DNA from: Brachyhypopomus gauderio
Lineage: Eukaryota > Chordata > Actinopteri > Gymnotiformes > Hypopomidae
Assembly (NCBI RefSeq): GCF_052324685.1
Contig: NC_135212.1
Span: 8,804,778-8,868,777, forward strand
Direction: 5' to 3'
Length of the DNA: 64,000 nucleotides
A model generated the notes under the pieces. The model searched no databases and was not told the DNA's origin. It worked only from the letters and a program-made list of their open reading frames with translations. The translations under genes and the position numbers were made by a program. This document shows, one piece after another, positions 13,244 through 24,850 of the stretch (position 1 is the first letter of the stretch; every line of letters begins with the position of its first letter).

Positions 13244-14130
13244 TGTCACGTAGGGCTACGCCCCCCTCTCTGTCACTTCGGGTTCCTGTCCTCGTGTCTG
13301 TGTTGTTCCCTGCGTGTCTGTCTCCATGGTTTCCCCTCGTCTGACACGCCCGTGTCATCAGTGTCTTCACCTGTGTGTCCAGTTTAGTTCTGTGTGTGTC
13401 TAGGTTAGTTCTGTGTATTTATAGTCCCAGTGTTTCACTTATCGGTTATTGGTTGTTTTGTTCTATTTGGTTAGTTTGTGCTCTTGTTATTCATGCTCTT
13501 TGGTCGTGTTGTGCTCTTGTTATTCATGCTCTTTGTTCAGTGTTCTACGCTTCCTGGTCTCTGAGTTCTACTCATTTCGTTGCTCAGTCGTCTGTGTTTT
13601 CTGTAGCCTGATTTTCTAGTTTGTATGCGTTTACCCCGTGTTTGGTTTAAAGTGTTCGTTCGGTGTCTTAGTTTAATTCTTAGTATCGTCATGCCTGTTT
13701 ATTTGTCAAACCTGGATGGCTCGCTCGTTATGACCCCTGCCTGTTTGAATAGGGTGACCAAACGTCCGTATTTCCCGGGACATGTCCGTATTTCACGTCC
13801 TGTCCCGGGATATTTTTTAAAACAGTGGAAATGTCCTGGCTTTTAAATTACGTTAATCGGGCCATTAATTATACAGGCACTAGGACCCTGAGCACGGCGC
13901 AGTATGACACGGAATCCCCCCCTCCCCCGACAAATTACGTTCGCCACCCCACCCCACCCCGCTCGACAAATTACGTTCGCCACCCCCCCCCCCCCCCCCC
14001 GTGTCCTGGTTTTCCCAAACAAAAATATGGTCACCCTATGTTTGAACGACTTTGATCATGATCATTCCTCTTAATAAATCTCGCTCTCCTCAGCGTTTGT
14101 GTCCGCCTCCAAGCTCTGTAGCGCCAGTTA
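13244..14130 (+). mobile_element. Second LTR, interrupted by a hAT MITE
   Basis: The block begins TGTCACGTAG and carries a TATA-like TATTTATAG near 13,418 and an AATAAA near 14,073, then CTCAGCGTTTGTGTCCGCC. This is the layout of an LTR related in style to the one at 12,371. A 289-bp DNA transposon is inserted in it at 13,750-14,038. The 3' end runs into another degraded repeat at 14,131, so no target duplication can be paired. The 3' limit is approximate. Confidence 0.65.
13750..14038. mobile_element. hAT-type MITE with 8-bp duplication
   Basis: The element begins TAGGGTGACCA and ends with the exact inverse TGGTCACCCTA. It is flanked by identical 8-bp TGTTTGAA copies at 13,742-13,749 and 14,039-14,046. 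An 8-bp duplication is the hallmark of the hAT superfamily. The 289-bp body contains no coding region, has a C homopolymer near 13,983-14,000, and repeats the CCCGGGACAT-like motif several times. It must be moved by a transposase encoded elsewhere. Confidence 0.9.
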
Positions 14131-14345
14131 GTGTTGCCACCTGTCCCGGTTTGTCCCGGTTTTCACGTCGCTGTCCCGGTTTTCCTTCTTTTTAATATTC
14201 GGTCCCGGCAAAAAATAAAAATCATTTAATGTCCCGGTTTTCACTAGGTTAGTTCAAACGACCATTTAGACTGTTTCTGCACACTTGAAATCTGTCTTTT
14301 TTTTCTCGCTGTGTCCATTTTACACCCCCCACCCGGTAACACTTT
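14131..14345. repeat. Degraded repeat rich in TGTCCCGG motifs
   Basis: The sequence begins GTGTTGCCACCTGTCCCGG and repeats TGTCCCGGTTTT-like blocks several times. These resemble the internal motifs of the neighbouring hAT MITE, which suggests a related non-autonomous element. I could not find a second terminus, so both limits and family are uncertain. Confidence 0.45.
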
Positions 14346-14685
14346 ACGTTCGCCACTATTATGCTCCTATTAGCTCAAAAATATATCAGTGTTCGTTGGA
14401 TAATAATTCTCACACTATTTCTTAAATATATATCTTAAAATGTAAAGTTAAATTGAGTGATGGACCTTTATACATAACTATTAACCAAATTCTGCTTACC
14501 GTTTCCTACTGTCTCCGTTTCGGTTCCTTTGAATTTGCGCCTTTTCGCTCCCGCGCATTCATTGGTAGACATGCGCAGATGGGTTCGCTTTCTTTTTTTT
14601 AAATTAAGGGGTGAAAATAGCCTCGCTGTGTGGCAAATGCTACTTGTACCCGGGTGCAAATAGACACTCCGTATATATATATATG

Positions 14686-15096
14686 TGTTATGGTGGGTCA
14701 GCCCAGAAGCCGCCAGAGGGCACACTCAGACGCTCCCTCCTCCACACACACGCCCACACTCGCGCTGTGCACGCCCTCTCACTCCTGTTCACTCCCTCAC
14801 TCCTAATCGCCCGAGTACTGACACCTGTTACTGATCAGCCTCGGGCTCTTTATATTCTTACAGGTCGCGCCGTCCAGTGCTGCGCATACAACCTGCACCC
14901 CTCGCCTCGCTACCTGGGAGTCGTCTGTCGCTTCACTGGCCCTGCTCTACGCTTCATTATAGCTTTACTTGACTTCTTTTACTTTGAGTAGTTTGTTGTG
15001 TTTCTAATGCCAAGTGGCCTGAGTCCTTGTGTTTCCTTGGAAAATAAAGCCTTCGAATCTCAGCCTCTGCCTCCTGCTGCCTCCAACCCTGCGTCA

Positions 15097-15097
<1 letters not shown>
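14686..15097 (+). mobile_element. Probable solo LTR (third family)
   Basis: About 412 bp starts TGTTATGGTGGGTCAGCCC and ends CCCTGCGTCAC. A TATA-like CTTTATATTC (about 14,847) and an AATAAAGCC (about 15,043) are spaced as expected for the promoter and poly(A) signal of an LTR. Both flanks are (AT)n, which hides any target duplication. Confidence 0.6.

Positions 15098-15098
<1 letters not shown>

Positions 15099-15146
<48 letters not shown>
15099..15146. repeat. (AT)n microsatellite
   Basis: About 48 bp of AT dinucleotide follows the LTR-like block. AT-rich imperfect repeats (TTATTTATTTA) continue to about 15,235. Confidence 0.95.
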
Positions 15147-15147
<1 letters not shown>

Positions 15148-15262
15148 GTATTTATTTATAATATATATAATTTATTATTTACACATATTATTTATTTATT
15201 TATTTATAATATATATAATTTATTATATACACATATATTGGCTTACTATATTGCCAAAAGTA

Positions 15263-15850
15263 CTCGCTCGTTCTCTGGAGTGACGAATCACACTTCTCCA
15301 TCTGGGTTTGGCAGTTGCCAGGAGAACGGTACTTGTCTGACTGCATTGTGCCAAGTGTAAAGTTTGGTGGAGGGAGATGAGCTTGGACCCTTAGTTCCAA
15401 TGAAAGGAACTCTGAATGCTTCAGCATACTAAGACATTTTGGACAATTTTATGCTCCCAACTTTGTGGGAACAGCTTGGAGCTGGCCCCTTCCTCTTCCA
15501 ACATGACTGTGCACCAGTGCTCAAAGCAAGGTCCATAAAGACACGGATGGCAGAATCTGGTGTGGATTAACTTGACTGGCCTGCACAAAGTCCTGACCTC
15601 AACACCTTTGAGATTAAATAGAGTGGAGACCAAGAGCCATACAGGCCATCAGTATGAGACTTCACAATTGTGCTTCTGGAAGAATGGTCAAAAACCCCCA
15701 CAAACACATTCCTAAACCTTGTGGACAGCCTTCCCAGAAGAGTTGAAGCAATTTTAGCTGCAAAGGGTGGACCAACCCTTATATATAGTTCCACATTTGA
15801 GTTCCTGCAAATATGCCAAGTTGACTCAAGATTAATTAACTCCTTTTATG
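15263..15850 (+). pseudogene. Tc1-like transposase C-terminal half, decayed
   Basis: With frame changes and stops, the plus strand reads [13 protein letters not shown]-like sequence (the WSDESHF block with a frame slip), VKFGGG, LFQHDCAPVLKARSIKT, then DWPAQSPDLNTFE and WSKTPTNTFLNLVDSLPRR. These are the successive catalytic-domain blocks of a Tc1/mariner DD34E transposase, in the right order. The N-terminal DNA-binding half and the terminal repeats are missing. It is a fragment of a subfamily different from the 4,144-5,674 element. Confidence 0.8.
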
Positions 15851-16227
15851 TTTAATGCAGATGTTACTAATGCACACCTGGTGAGATTACACGAATTATT
15901 CTGCATTCTATCAGGTCCCTCAATTGATTGAGCGAACACAGTAATGTGATTCAGAGAAAGTTCATTGAACTCATCAGAAGTGGACATTAAGCATCACATG
16001 ACCTGAAGCTGGATTTGCCCCTGTGTTAATCAGCAGCAAGACAGAAAACGTGGCCATGTGTGGCACAGGTGTAACAAATTTTACAAATCTGGTAATGTTT
16101 ATATAATTTTATGGAACCTCTAAACTTACTTCACAGAGGACACAGCTGTGCTATAATGCATTCATGACTACATCATGGTAAAACAGTATGAAATCAATCT
16201 GTTGTTGTCAATACTGGTTGCACCAAA

Positions 16228-16340
16228 ATAAATAGAATAAACTTTATTGATCCCACAAGTGGGAAATTCAGTCACACACAATCACACACCGTTTGCAACA
16301 ATACCTCAGTAACAATTAAGCTAAGACCCCCAAAGTGGTT
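16228..16340 (-). mobile_element. LINE 3'-end fragment
   Basis: The plus strand reads AGAATAAACTTTATTGATCC followed by CACAAGTGGGAAATTC, the reverse complement of a very common 3' terminus of fish non-LTR retrotransposons. The coding part is absent, so this is a severely 5'-truncated insertion. I suspect Rex1/CR1-like but cannot prove it. Confidence 0.6.
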
Positions 16341-18736
16341 ATGAGAATTACAAATGCAGACGAAAAAACCTACCTTACTTACGTGGTGAAAGCTATGAAG
16401 GTGTTACAAGTAGTTCTAATTGTTTGTACTCATGCTCAATTAAAATAAGTGCCACCATCCTAAGAAACTGACTTTAGGATACACTTTGGATGGGGGTTCA
16501 GATGAATTTCACAGAGATTTCTGTGAACAACCCAGGACACACAGCATTTCCCCAATGTGGTAAGGATGTAGGCTGGGTTATATTTAGTATAAATGAACGG
16601 TCCTGTCGCCCACTGGATGTACTGTACTGCAGAGAAGCTTAATTTTTATACAGCATTTAACTTTGTTGCTATTAACAGTCTCCTTACATAAATAGAAAGT
16701 TACTCACATGGTAATAACAGGCAAAACACATTCTAGCACAAATTAAGCACGACATACTCACTAAAACAATGTTGTGCTAAAATGCTGTCACTTTATGACA
16801 GAGTATATTTAGAATTCCCAGCAATCACTGTCCAAGATCAGGACGAGAATAGGAGGCAACAGACACACGAATCTAAAGAGCTTGTTGTGTTGCTGGCATC
16901 TATTGGGATGTGTTTCACGAAGTGTGACATGACAGTTTGGATTACAATGAATGTTGTGTTGGTAAAGAGCTGCCAGTGACATTTAGCCTAATTCATTGCA
17001 CATTGACAACCTAATTAGGAGAAATGGACATTATCTGTCACTAATGTTAATACTGCTGTTTGTGGATGCATGAGAAGACATGCTGTTGGTGCAGTTTTAA
17101 TGGCCGTTATGGGTCGTGCCAAGTGAATAATTCAGTCTACTGAGCTGAAATAAGCCTGGAATTGTGATGTCATACGTTCTCTTGACACTGTGGAATTCTT
17201 TGTTTCCTGCATCACTTTTACATCATCTGAGATCAGTGCTGTGCTCCATGGTGGAGAGGGTCTTAAGGCCCATCTGGGAGAGATATTGAAATACAATACT
17301 TTGGATGCATCGGCAAGATGGATGAGTGCTGCCTGTTACTATCCAGCAGAGACTGAATCGATATCCATACAGGAAGAGAGTTGACTGCAGTGCTACATTT
17401 AATGTTCAAATGTATTCCTATTAAAGTGGTTTATTGTGAATTTCAATTTAGAAAAAAAATATGGCATTGCTGCCTGTACATTGTACAGTTAGAAGATACT
17501 GAAACTTTTCTACTGTGCTGTGCAAAACTAAATGATAAACAGATGTGTTAAAGAAGGCCAGAGTAATTGATTATTACCAAACCAATCAAAATTAATGTAG
17601 TCATGTACGTATTTAATATTATTCATATATTATTTTATTCTCATACCTTACTGACAGACTACTAATAATACTAGCTAAACAGACTTCAACATGTTCCCAA
17701 AAGTTTTTAACAAGCATTGTATTTCAAAATAGAAGCAGTACTAAAATGAAACAGCATATAGATGAAAAACTCCCATTCTGTTTACTACCTGCCAAAAATA
17801 GAGAAAAAAAATTGTTGTTGCAAACTTTACTTGTGGAGTGAAAAGTACATTGGGATTGGCAGCGAGTCATTCCCCAGCGGTGAGAGAGAAGTCCCACTTA
17901 GGGTTGGCCCAACTTCCCACATACTTTAAAAGGGGACATGTGTTATTACCGCCACCTTAATGGGTGTGCCTGGGTGCCTTAGGCAGGTGGAGAGGCTTCC
18001 CACACGCCTTTCCGTCAGCCTTGCTGAAATATTCTGACAGTGCAGTCTCACAAGGTTGTAAGCAGACTGAGATGAATAGCCACCTCCCATCAGCCAGGCC
18101 CGCGGCTCAGCTGTCAAGCGGGCGGCCTTTTCTCCTTCACTGCTGAGGTTTTATTTAGAGGTGAAAGTGAGTCAGTCCTTGGATAGGCTTTTGATCTTCA
18201 CCTCTTCAACGGACTCCTTCGGGAATGGAGACGGGGGAAGGGCTGGGGGGATGCTACAGTATCTAATGTCTTCCCCAAAAAAAAAAAAAGAAAAAAAAAA
18301 CACACAAAAAAGCCCCACATGGGGCCTGGCATGAACAACATCTCTCCTTGTTTTTGGCAGGCCCAGAAGCTTCTCCATACTGCTCCTGTGTTCTAGCTCC
18401 TGGCTAAATCATCTCACCTCACTTTTCCCAGTTCACCAGTGGAGCAGTGGAATATGAGGCTGTGGTTCCAGGGAAAGAGAAGAGAGCATTTTGAACCGTT
18501 GCATCAGCTACAGCAGCAACCTCTAAGGTGAGCACACACAGGACTGGGATACTACCTTTTCAGTAGTGCCCTCTGTCATACATACAGATACAAACTCACT
18601 GTCCTGTTGATTAATCTTAACCTAGACCGTGGCCTATAATTCACACAGTAAAACACACCAGTGTAGAAGTTTACATGGAAGATTTTTCAGTGTAGAATAG
18701 ATTGCCCAATAGAAATAATGAAGTGATCAATGAAAG
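16341..18736. other. Non-coding stretch, no gene recognised
   Basis: No domain, exon cluster or clear transposon boundary is visible. An A-rich homopolymer run lies near 18,278-18,310. Confidence 0.5.
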
Positions 18737-19209
18737 TACTTTTGGTGCACTCCTCCAGTACTTTTGGAGCACTCCTCCAGTACTTTTGGTGCACTCCTCC
18801 AGTACTTTTGGAGCACTCCTCCAGTACTTTTGGTGCACTCCTCCAGTACTTTTGGTGCACTCCTCCAGTAATTTTGGTGCACTCCTCCAGTACTTTTGGT
18901 GCACTCCTCCAGTACTTTTGGTGCACTCCTCCAGTACTTTTGGAGCACTCCTCCAGTAATTTTGGTGCACTCCTCCAGTACTTTTGGTGCACTCCTCCAG
19001 TACTTTAGGTGCACTCCTCCAGTACTTTTGATGCACTCCTCCAGTACTTTTGGTGCACTCCTCCAGTACTTTAGGTGCACTCCTCCAGTAATTTTGGTGC
19101 ACTCTTCCAGTACTTTTGGTGCACTCCTCTAGTACTTTTGGTGCACTCCTCCAGTACTTTTGGTGCACTCCTCTAGTACTTTTGGTGCACTCCTCCAGTA
19201 CTTTTGGTG
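18737..19209. repeat. 22-bp minisatellite, about 21.5 copies
   Basis: The unit TACTTTTGGTGCACTCCTCC plus AG is repeated head to tail with few point variants (GTGCAC/GAGCAC, CTTTTGG/CTTTAGG/ATTTTGG). Because 22 is not a multiple of three, every frame cycles through the same three peptides, so long repetitive open frames appear on both strands. These are artefacts of the repeat. The low divergence suggests a young, probably length-polymorphic array. Confidence 0.97.
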
Positions 19210-19441
19210 TGAATTGCAACTGTTGATGACAATCTGGTATTTTCAGGAATCTGTAAATAGAAGCCACATCTGTAATTGTATATAGAAAAGGACAATACTG
19301 TGGGTGGAATGAGGGTGGAAGACCTTGTAGGACCCAGCTTTAAAAACACAAAAACAAAATCAGTGTTTCGCACATCACCATCAGCTGAGATACAGGTAAG
19401 TGCAGGGAACCCATCCAACATGTTGCTGTTTGTGTGTAATG

Positions 19442-20733
19442 TGTGATGGGCGGTGTGAGCAACTGAAAAGGAAGCGATCACGCCAAGTCTCAGGGAAAAA
19501 GGATGGTTTAATAGAAAGTGTGCAAACCAAAACCCGTGCAAAAGATCCAAATTAAGGATATAATGACCAGCGGTCAACTGATACAAAGACAAGACATATA
19601 TAGGCAAACAAACGACCCTCAGGTGAGATGGATCACGGGCTCCGCCCACCTGAGGGACGCACATGATGTCATCAAACAACAACAACAACAGCCGCTGTGG
19701 ACGGAGGCAGCCGGTAGGGGGCCGCCTCACCGTGACAGACCCCCCCACCAAGCCGCACTCCCTTCCACTGGGTGTGTGGCACACAGCGGCTGCACACAAA
19801 ACACGAAGGGGCAGGAAGGCAGAGACAGGCAGGAACACACCTCCTGCCGTCCGGGAGCTGGAACAAAAAACACACAACATTAAACAGCTCACCTCCCTGG
19901 GCGGGACCCTGGACCGACCGGGCCGTTAACAACACAAAACCACGCCCCAGTCGGTCACAAGGCCCTCACGCCCTAACCGGCCTTCAGCCGGTGAGCCCCA
20001 CAGGTGTGAGGACGAGGGGCTATGGCTCCTCTCTCGTCCCTCGTGTATGTGTGTGTGCAGGCTACCTCTCCAAGGCGTGGCTACTTCACCTCCTGGACCT
20101 ACCTCCTCCCAGAGCTGACCCCTGCCTTCTGCTAGGGGTCACCCAGCCTCTTGGGGAGCCAACCCCTCCCGGGGCCTCTCATCGCAAGGTGGACTCCTCC
20201 ACCCAACCCAGGAGCGCCAGAGACCGAGGCCCAGAGCACCCCCGACGCGGGCTAGGGAACAGCCCCAAGGGCCTCCTGGTCACCCCGGGCAGGAGGGAGG
20301 ATCTCCTTCCTCAGCAGGAGCTTTTCAGACCGGAGCCCCATGGTCCCCAAACATCCGGGGGCCCCAGCCCTCTAGGGAGGGGCTCTTCATGACCGGGCTC
20401 CGGTCACCCCACAACACAAGGGGGCTCCTGCCAGGTGGAGATCCCCACAAGGTCCAGGAACACCGCCAAGGAGAAGCACCTGCACAGAGAGCAGCACACA
20501 AACACACACACACACACACACACAACACAAACGCGCCCTACGCAGACAAACACTTATCATGAGACATGACCACGAACGAAGGAGAAAGAAAAAGAGACTG
20601 GCGACTTCCGAAAGGTCATTCTGTGACGGGCGGTGTGAGCAACTGAAAAGGAAGCGATCACGCCAAGTCTCAAGGAAAAAGGATGGTTTAATAGAAAGTG
20701 TGCAAACCAAAATCCATGCAAAAGATCCAAATC
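19442..20733 (-). mobile_element. Non-autonomous LTR retrotransposon, 5' LTR truncated
   Basis: Read on the minus strand, a complete 3' LTR occupies 19,442-19,737 (TGTCACGG to CCATCACA). It is preceded by a G-rich purine run (GGTGGGGGGG near 19,740-19,750) that fits a polypurine tract. A partial 5' LTR copy in the same direction lies at 20,622-20,733 and shares about 110 bp with the first. The LTR has a TATATATG box and an ATTAAA signal. The roughly 880-bp GC-rich interior shows no protease, reverse transcriptase or integrase, so the copy is deleted or naturally non-autonomous. Confidence 0.8.
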
Positions 20734-21112
20734 ATAATGGCCATTATGATTCCTGGTTAAGGAGACACAGGCAATAAATTAAATAATAAAAAGTCTAAAT
20801 GACTTACCACTAGATCTGCTATTATGTCTTGTCATGTCATATGAAAAATGTGTGGGAAAACAAACATAAAAAGAACATAAAATTGCACTAATGAGAAAAA
20901 AGCTACGGTAACAACAATGGCCGACAAACAATGGCCGTCATTCAAACAGTAACAGCATGTAAAGGAAAAACATCAGAACATAACACAGGTATTGCAGATA
21001 GGAAAGCACAGCACACACCACTTGAGTGTGCCACAGAACTCAAACAGACAAGTGTATGTAATGATAACTAAAACAAACTGGTAGCTGCTGCCGCTTGATG
21101 GAGGCTGTTGGG

Positions 21113-21784
21113 AGTGGGGTGAGTGAGTGAGTGAGTGAGTGAGTGAGTGAGTGAGTGAGTGAGTGGGTGGGGTGAGTGAGTGAGTGGGGTGAGTGAGTGA
21201 GTGAGTGAGTGGGGTGAGTGAATGAAGGAGGGGGTGAGACAGGGTGAGTGAGTGAGTGAGTGAGTGAGTGAGTGAGTGAGTGAGTGAGTGAGTGAGTGAG
21301 TGGGGTGAGACAGGGTGAGTGTTGGAGAGAGTGGAGTGAGAGAGTGAGTGAGGGAGTGGGGTGAGACAGGGTGAGTGAATGAGGGAGGGGGGTGAGTCAT
21401 GGTGAGAGGGAGGGAGTTGGGTGAGACAGAGTGAGTGAGGGAGGTGAGACAGGGTGAGTGAGGGAGTGGGATGAGACAGAGTGAGTGAGGGAGTGGGGTG
21501 AGACAGGGTGAGTGAGTGTGGGAGTGGGGTGAGACAGTGAGTGAGGGAGTGGGGTGAGTCATGGTGAGAGGGAGGGTGCGGGGTGAGTCAGAGTGAGCGG
21601 GAGGGTGTGGGGTGAGTGAGGGAGGAAGTGGGATGAGTGAGTGAGTGGGGTGAGTCAGGGTGTGTGTGGAAGTGGGGTGAGACAGGGTGAGTGAGGGAGT
21701 GGGGTGAGACAGGGTGAGTGAATGAGGGAGGGGGGTGAGTTGTGGTGAGAGGGAGTGAGTTGGGTGAGTGAGGGAGGGAGTGGG
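21113..21784. repeat. TGAG/GGGTGAGACA satellite array
   Basis: About 670 bp is built almost entirely from GTGA or TGAG tetramers mixed with a longer module of the type GTGAGGGAGTGGGGTGAGAC. One strand is therefore extremely purine-rich and the other would read as Ser/His/Thr/Pro-rich peptide. The strand asymmetry could allow unusual structures, but no coding function is indicated. Confidence 0.95.
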
Positions 21785-21973
21785 ATCTTTATACATCATA
21801 AAAGTATGATGAGTGGTACACATAATTTGCATAATTTCTGTCTAAAAACACTTAATTTCTGTCTGAAAACACTTAAAAAAATTTTTTTTCAGTTGGTCTC
21901 ATATAATATTCTAATTTTCTGATATAATGACTATTGGGTTTTCATTGGCTATAAGCCATAAGCATAAACATGA

Positions 21974-22272
21974 TGTAACAATATGGCGGGCCCCCTGCCG
22001 GTCACCCCTGTCCACAGCGGCAGTTGTCCTCTTGTTGTTGCATTGTGTTTGTCCCTCAAGTGGGCGGGGCCAATTAGCAAACCCCCACCTGACAGTTGTT
22101 TGTCTGTCTATATATGTCTTGTCTTTGAACCAATTGACTGCTGGTTATTATATCTTTCATTTGGATCGTGTCACAGGTTTTTGGTTTGCTCACTTTATTC
22201 ATTACACCCTCGTTTTCCCTTGAGACTTGGTGTGATCGCTTCCTTTTTAGTTCGCACTCCCTGCCCGTCACA
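21974..22272 (+). mobile_element. Solo LTR with CATGA duplication
   Basis: This 299-bp block begins TGTAACAATATGG and ends CTGCCCGTCACA, with CATGA on both sides (21,969-21,973 and 22,273-22,277). It is a diverged reverse-orientation copy of the LTR at 19,442-19,737, sharing the TATATATGTCTTGTCTTTG region and the end block GGTGTGATCGCTTCC. It is a clean solo LTR from the same retrotransposon family about 1.2 kb away. Confidence 0.92.
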
Positions 22273-23079
22273 CATGAACAATAACACTTGAAATAGATCA
22301 TGTCATGAATCTATATAATATATGCGTTTCACTTTTTGTATTGAATTACTGAGATAAATGAACTTTTTGATGATATTCTAATTTATTGTGATGTACCTGA
22401 ATGTCAGGATGTTGTTCTCCAACTAAACCTTCAATACAATCTACAATAGAATGATCACCAAAGCGTCCAGACCTGAGCAGTTCTATCGGTAATCAGGTGG
22501 TGAGCATTGAAAATCAGCTCTCATCTTCTTAGTGTGCTTCAGGGCTTACTCCTTACCCCCTCTTTACCCACCACTGTGATGGCAATTTTAAAAGCAACCA
22601 CATCATCAAATGTGTTCATGCCACCATGCGATTAGATCTAATTAAATTATGGAATTGCATACAGGGATGTGGCTGTGTGATGCTACAACAATTACACTGT
22701 GCCAAACACACTCAGATCAGATAAAGTAAGTGGTTACTCCAGGAGCTATGGAGGAGTTGTGCACATTGCTGGGGCTCCATTGGAGACTGTGTAGAATATG
22801 TGACAAGGGTGGTAAGAAGAAGAGGAGGAAGGGAGAACATATATGTGTATAAATAGTAAGTGTGTGAAGTGTATAGGACTGTACACATAGAAGAATGCCA
22901 GGATCAGATGAGGAAGCAGTGCACATTTTTATAACAAATTTACACAACAGGGTATATTAAATATATTAAGTATATAGCATGTGTAATGAATAAATGCAAG
23001 TAGCAGAGACAAGACTGAGTCGTCATCAGCAGTATGAAAAGTACAGCTATTAGAAATACTGCATTGTGCCCAAAGTGAT

Positions 23080-24415
23080 CTTTGGGCCTAGATGGCCTGC
23101 AGGTAGAGGATGTTCTTAAACCAGCTGTTCCTGGATTGAATGCTTCAATACTGCCTTCTTGACAGCAGTCTGGTAAACAGTCCGTGTTCTGGGTGACTGC
23201 TGTCTGTGGTGATTATTGTTGGCAATGGTAAGTTCAGCTGTTCTCAAGACTCTCTGGAACGCCTTATGCTTATGGAGTGAGCGGCGGCCAACACAGACCG
23301 TGATGCTCTTGGTCAGGACACCATTTAAAGATGTATGTGTAGAAGTTGGCCAGGAGGTTGAAAGAGCCAAAATTGCTGAGCCTTCTCAAGAAGTGTTATC
23401 ACTGAATTCATCATTATTTGTAAGAAGGAACCAGATCAGGTTGTGGGCGAGGTGTGTACTGAGGAACTTGATAGTGCTGACTCCCCCTTGCAAACCCCCT
23501 TACAGCTTCCTGTAATTCACAATTATCTCCTGAGTTTTGCTGATGTTGATAAAGAACCTCTTCCCATTGCACCACCCTGTTGGCGCACATCTCTGTGGGC
23601 TATTTTATGACCATCTATGATGAGGCACAGGATGGTCATGTCATCAGCACTGTCACTGCATTACGGTTCGTCAGCATTTTACTGCATCGTGAGCATTTGA
23701 GCTGTGCATAGCCACACATTTATGTGTATATGGTTTGTACAGGAGGCTGAGTGCCTGTGTTCAGAGACAGCGTGGAGGAGGTGTGGTTACCGATCTTCAG
23801 CACCTGGGGTCTGTTGTGATGAATTCCATAATCCAATTGACCATGTGAGCCTTAAGTCCTTGAGCTATGTGTGTCTTGAATATTGGTGCTAAATGCAGAG
23901 CTGTAGTCAGCAGAATTGTCATGTAGGCGTTTTTCTTATCCAGGTGTGTGAGAGCACAGTGCATCACTAGAATTATGGCATCTGTTTGTGCAGTGTGCAA
24001 ACTTAAAGGATCCATGTCAGTTGGAAGAGAGGAACAGATGTGGGTTTTGACTAGATGCACACATGACATCCCAGGGACAGGGACTGTGGTGGTCTTAATC
24101 ACAGGCTGTCTCAGGGAGAGATTAAAGATATCTGTGAACAAATATCTGCCAACCGACAGACACATGCTTTGAGGACGTGGGCAAGGATGCCTCAGGGACC
24201 AGGTGTCTGGCGTGACTTGACTGCCCTGAAAGATCTGAGTGCATCAGGCACAGAGATGGTGATTGTGCAGCTGTCAAACTTCCCCAGTAGCTCCACTGCT
24301 TTGCTCAAACCAAAGTGTAGGAGTCCCAAAGTGAGGCAGACAGTCCCAAATAGCAGGTCCCCACACCGTATAGTAGGTCTTCCCACCTTTGTCTGTGACA
24401 GAGCACAAGCCATTC
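23080..24415 (-). pseudogene. LINE reverse-transcriptase fragment, decayed
   Basis: On the minus strand around 23,800-24,160 I read ALTHLDKKNAYMTILLTTA followed by NWIMEFITTDP. This corresponds to the LTHLDKKNxYxRMLFVDFSSAFN and CNWILDFLTxRPQ blocks of fish L2/CR1-type LINE ORF2 reverse transcriptase. The catalytic region downstream is eroded, and frameshifts and stops are frequent. Boundaries are approximate. Confidence 0.65.
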
Positions 24416-24426
24416 CGAATAAACTT

Positions 24427-24850
24427 CAAAATCAGAATCAGAATCACTTTATTTCGCCAAGTATGTTGCACATTGTCTTGGTGTTTGCCCACAAGTAAGA
24501 CTTGAAACATACAAGACGACAAGACAACACACAGTCTATACAAGAGATATATACAGAATATATATGCAATAAACAGTTCTACAGTTGTATTTACAGTAAA
24601 ATGCCAAAGAATGGTACAATATATTGCACAAATGCTGTTTGACAGAAATGTCATTCATGTCCATTGAGTTAGGTAAAGAAGAAAGTGAGTGTGGTAAGTG
24701 GCATAAAGGGTTTAAGGTGCAGAGGGGATGGTTCTGTTGCTGAGTGCTACAGCTCTGGGGGAAAAGCTGTTTGCCTGGTTGTGCTGGTTTAGATGGCCCT
24801 GAATCTTCTGCCAGAGGGAAGTTCTTAAAATCCTTATTATTATATTATTT
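24427..24850 (-). mobile_element. LINE 3' fragment with tail and ORF2 C-terminus
   Basis: The plus strand starts AATCAGAATCAGAATCACTT at the element's 3' end, a typical fish LINE tail. At its far side, on the minus strand, it encodes SFSPRAVALSNRTIPSAP, which matches the usual SFFPRAVxLLN C-terminus of LINE ORF2. It lies beside the reverse-transcriptase relic but is probably a separate insertion in the same direction. Confidence 0.65.

Noticed and set aside
18671-19267. Long repetitive open frames over the 22-bp minisatellite on both strands
   Set aside because: They are forced by the tandem repeat; overlapping frames in both directions are open equally and no start, splice or domain supports any of them.
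19772-20392. 206-residue plus-strand frame
   Set aside because: It runs antisense through the GC-rich interior of the LTR element and shows no gag, protease or other recognisable domain.
21068-21832. 254-residue Ser/His/Thr/Pro-rich frame on the minus strand
   Set aside because: It is a translation of the TGAG satellite array.
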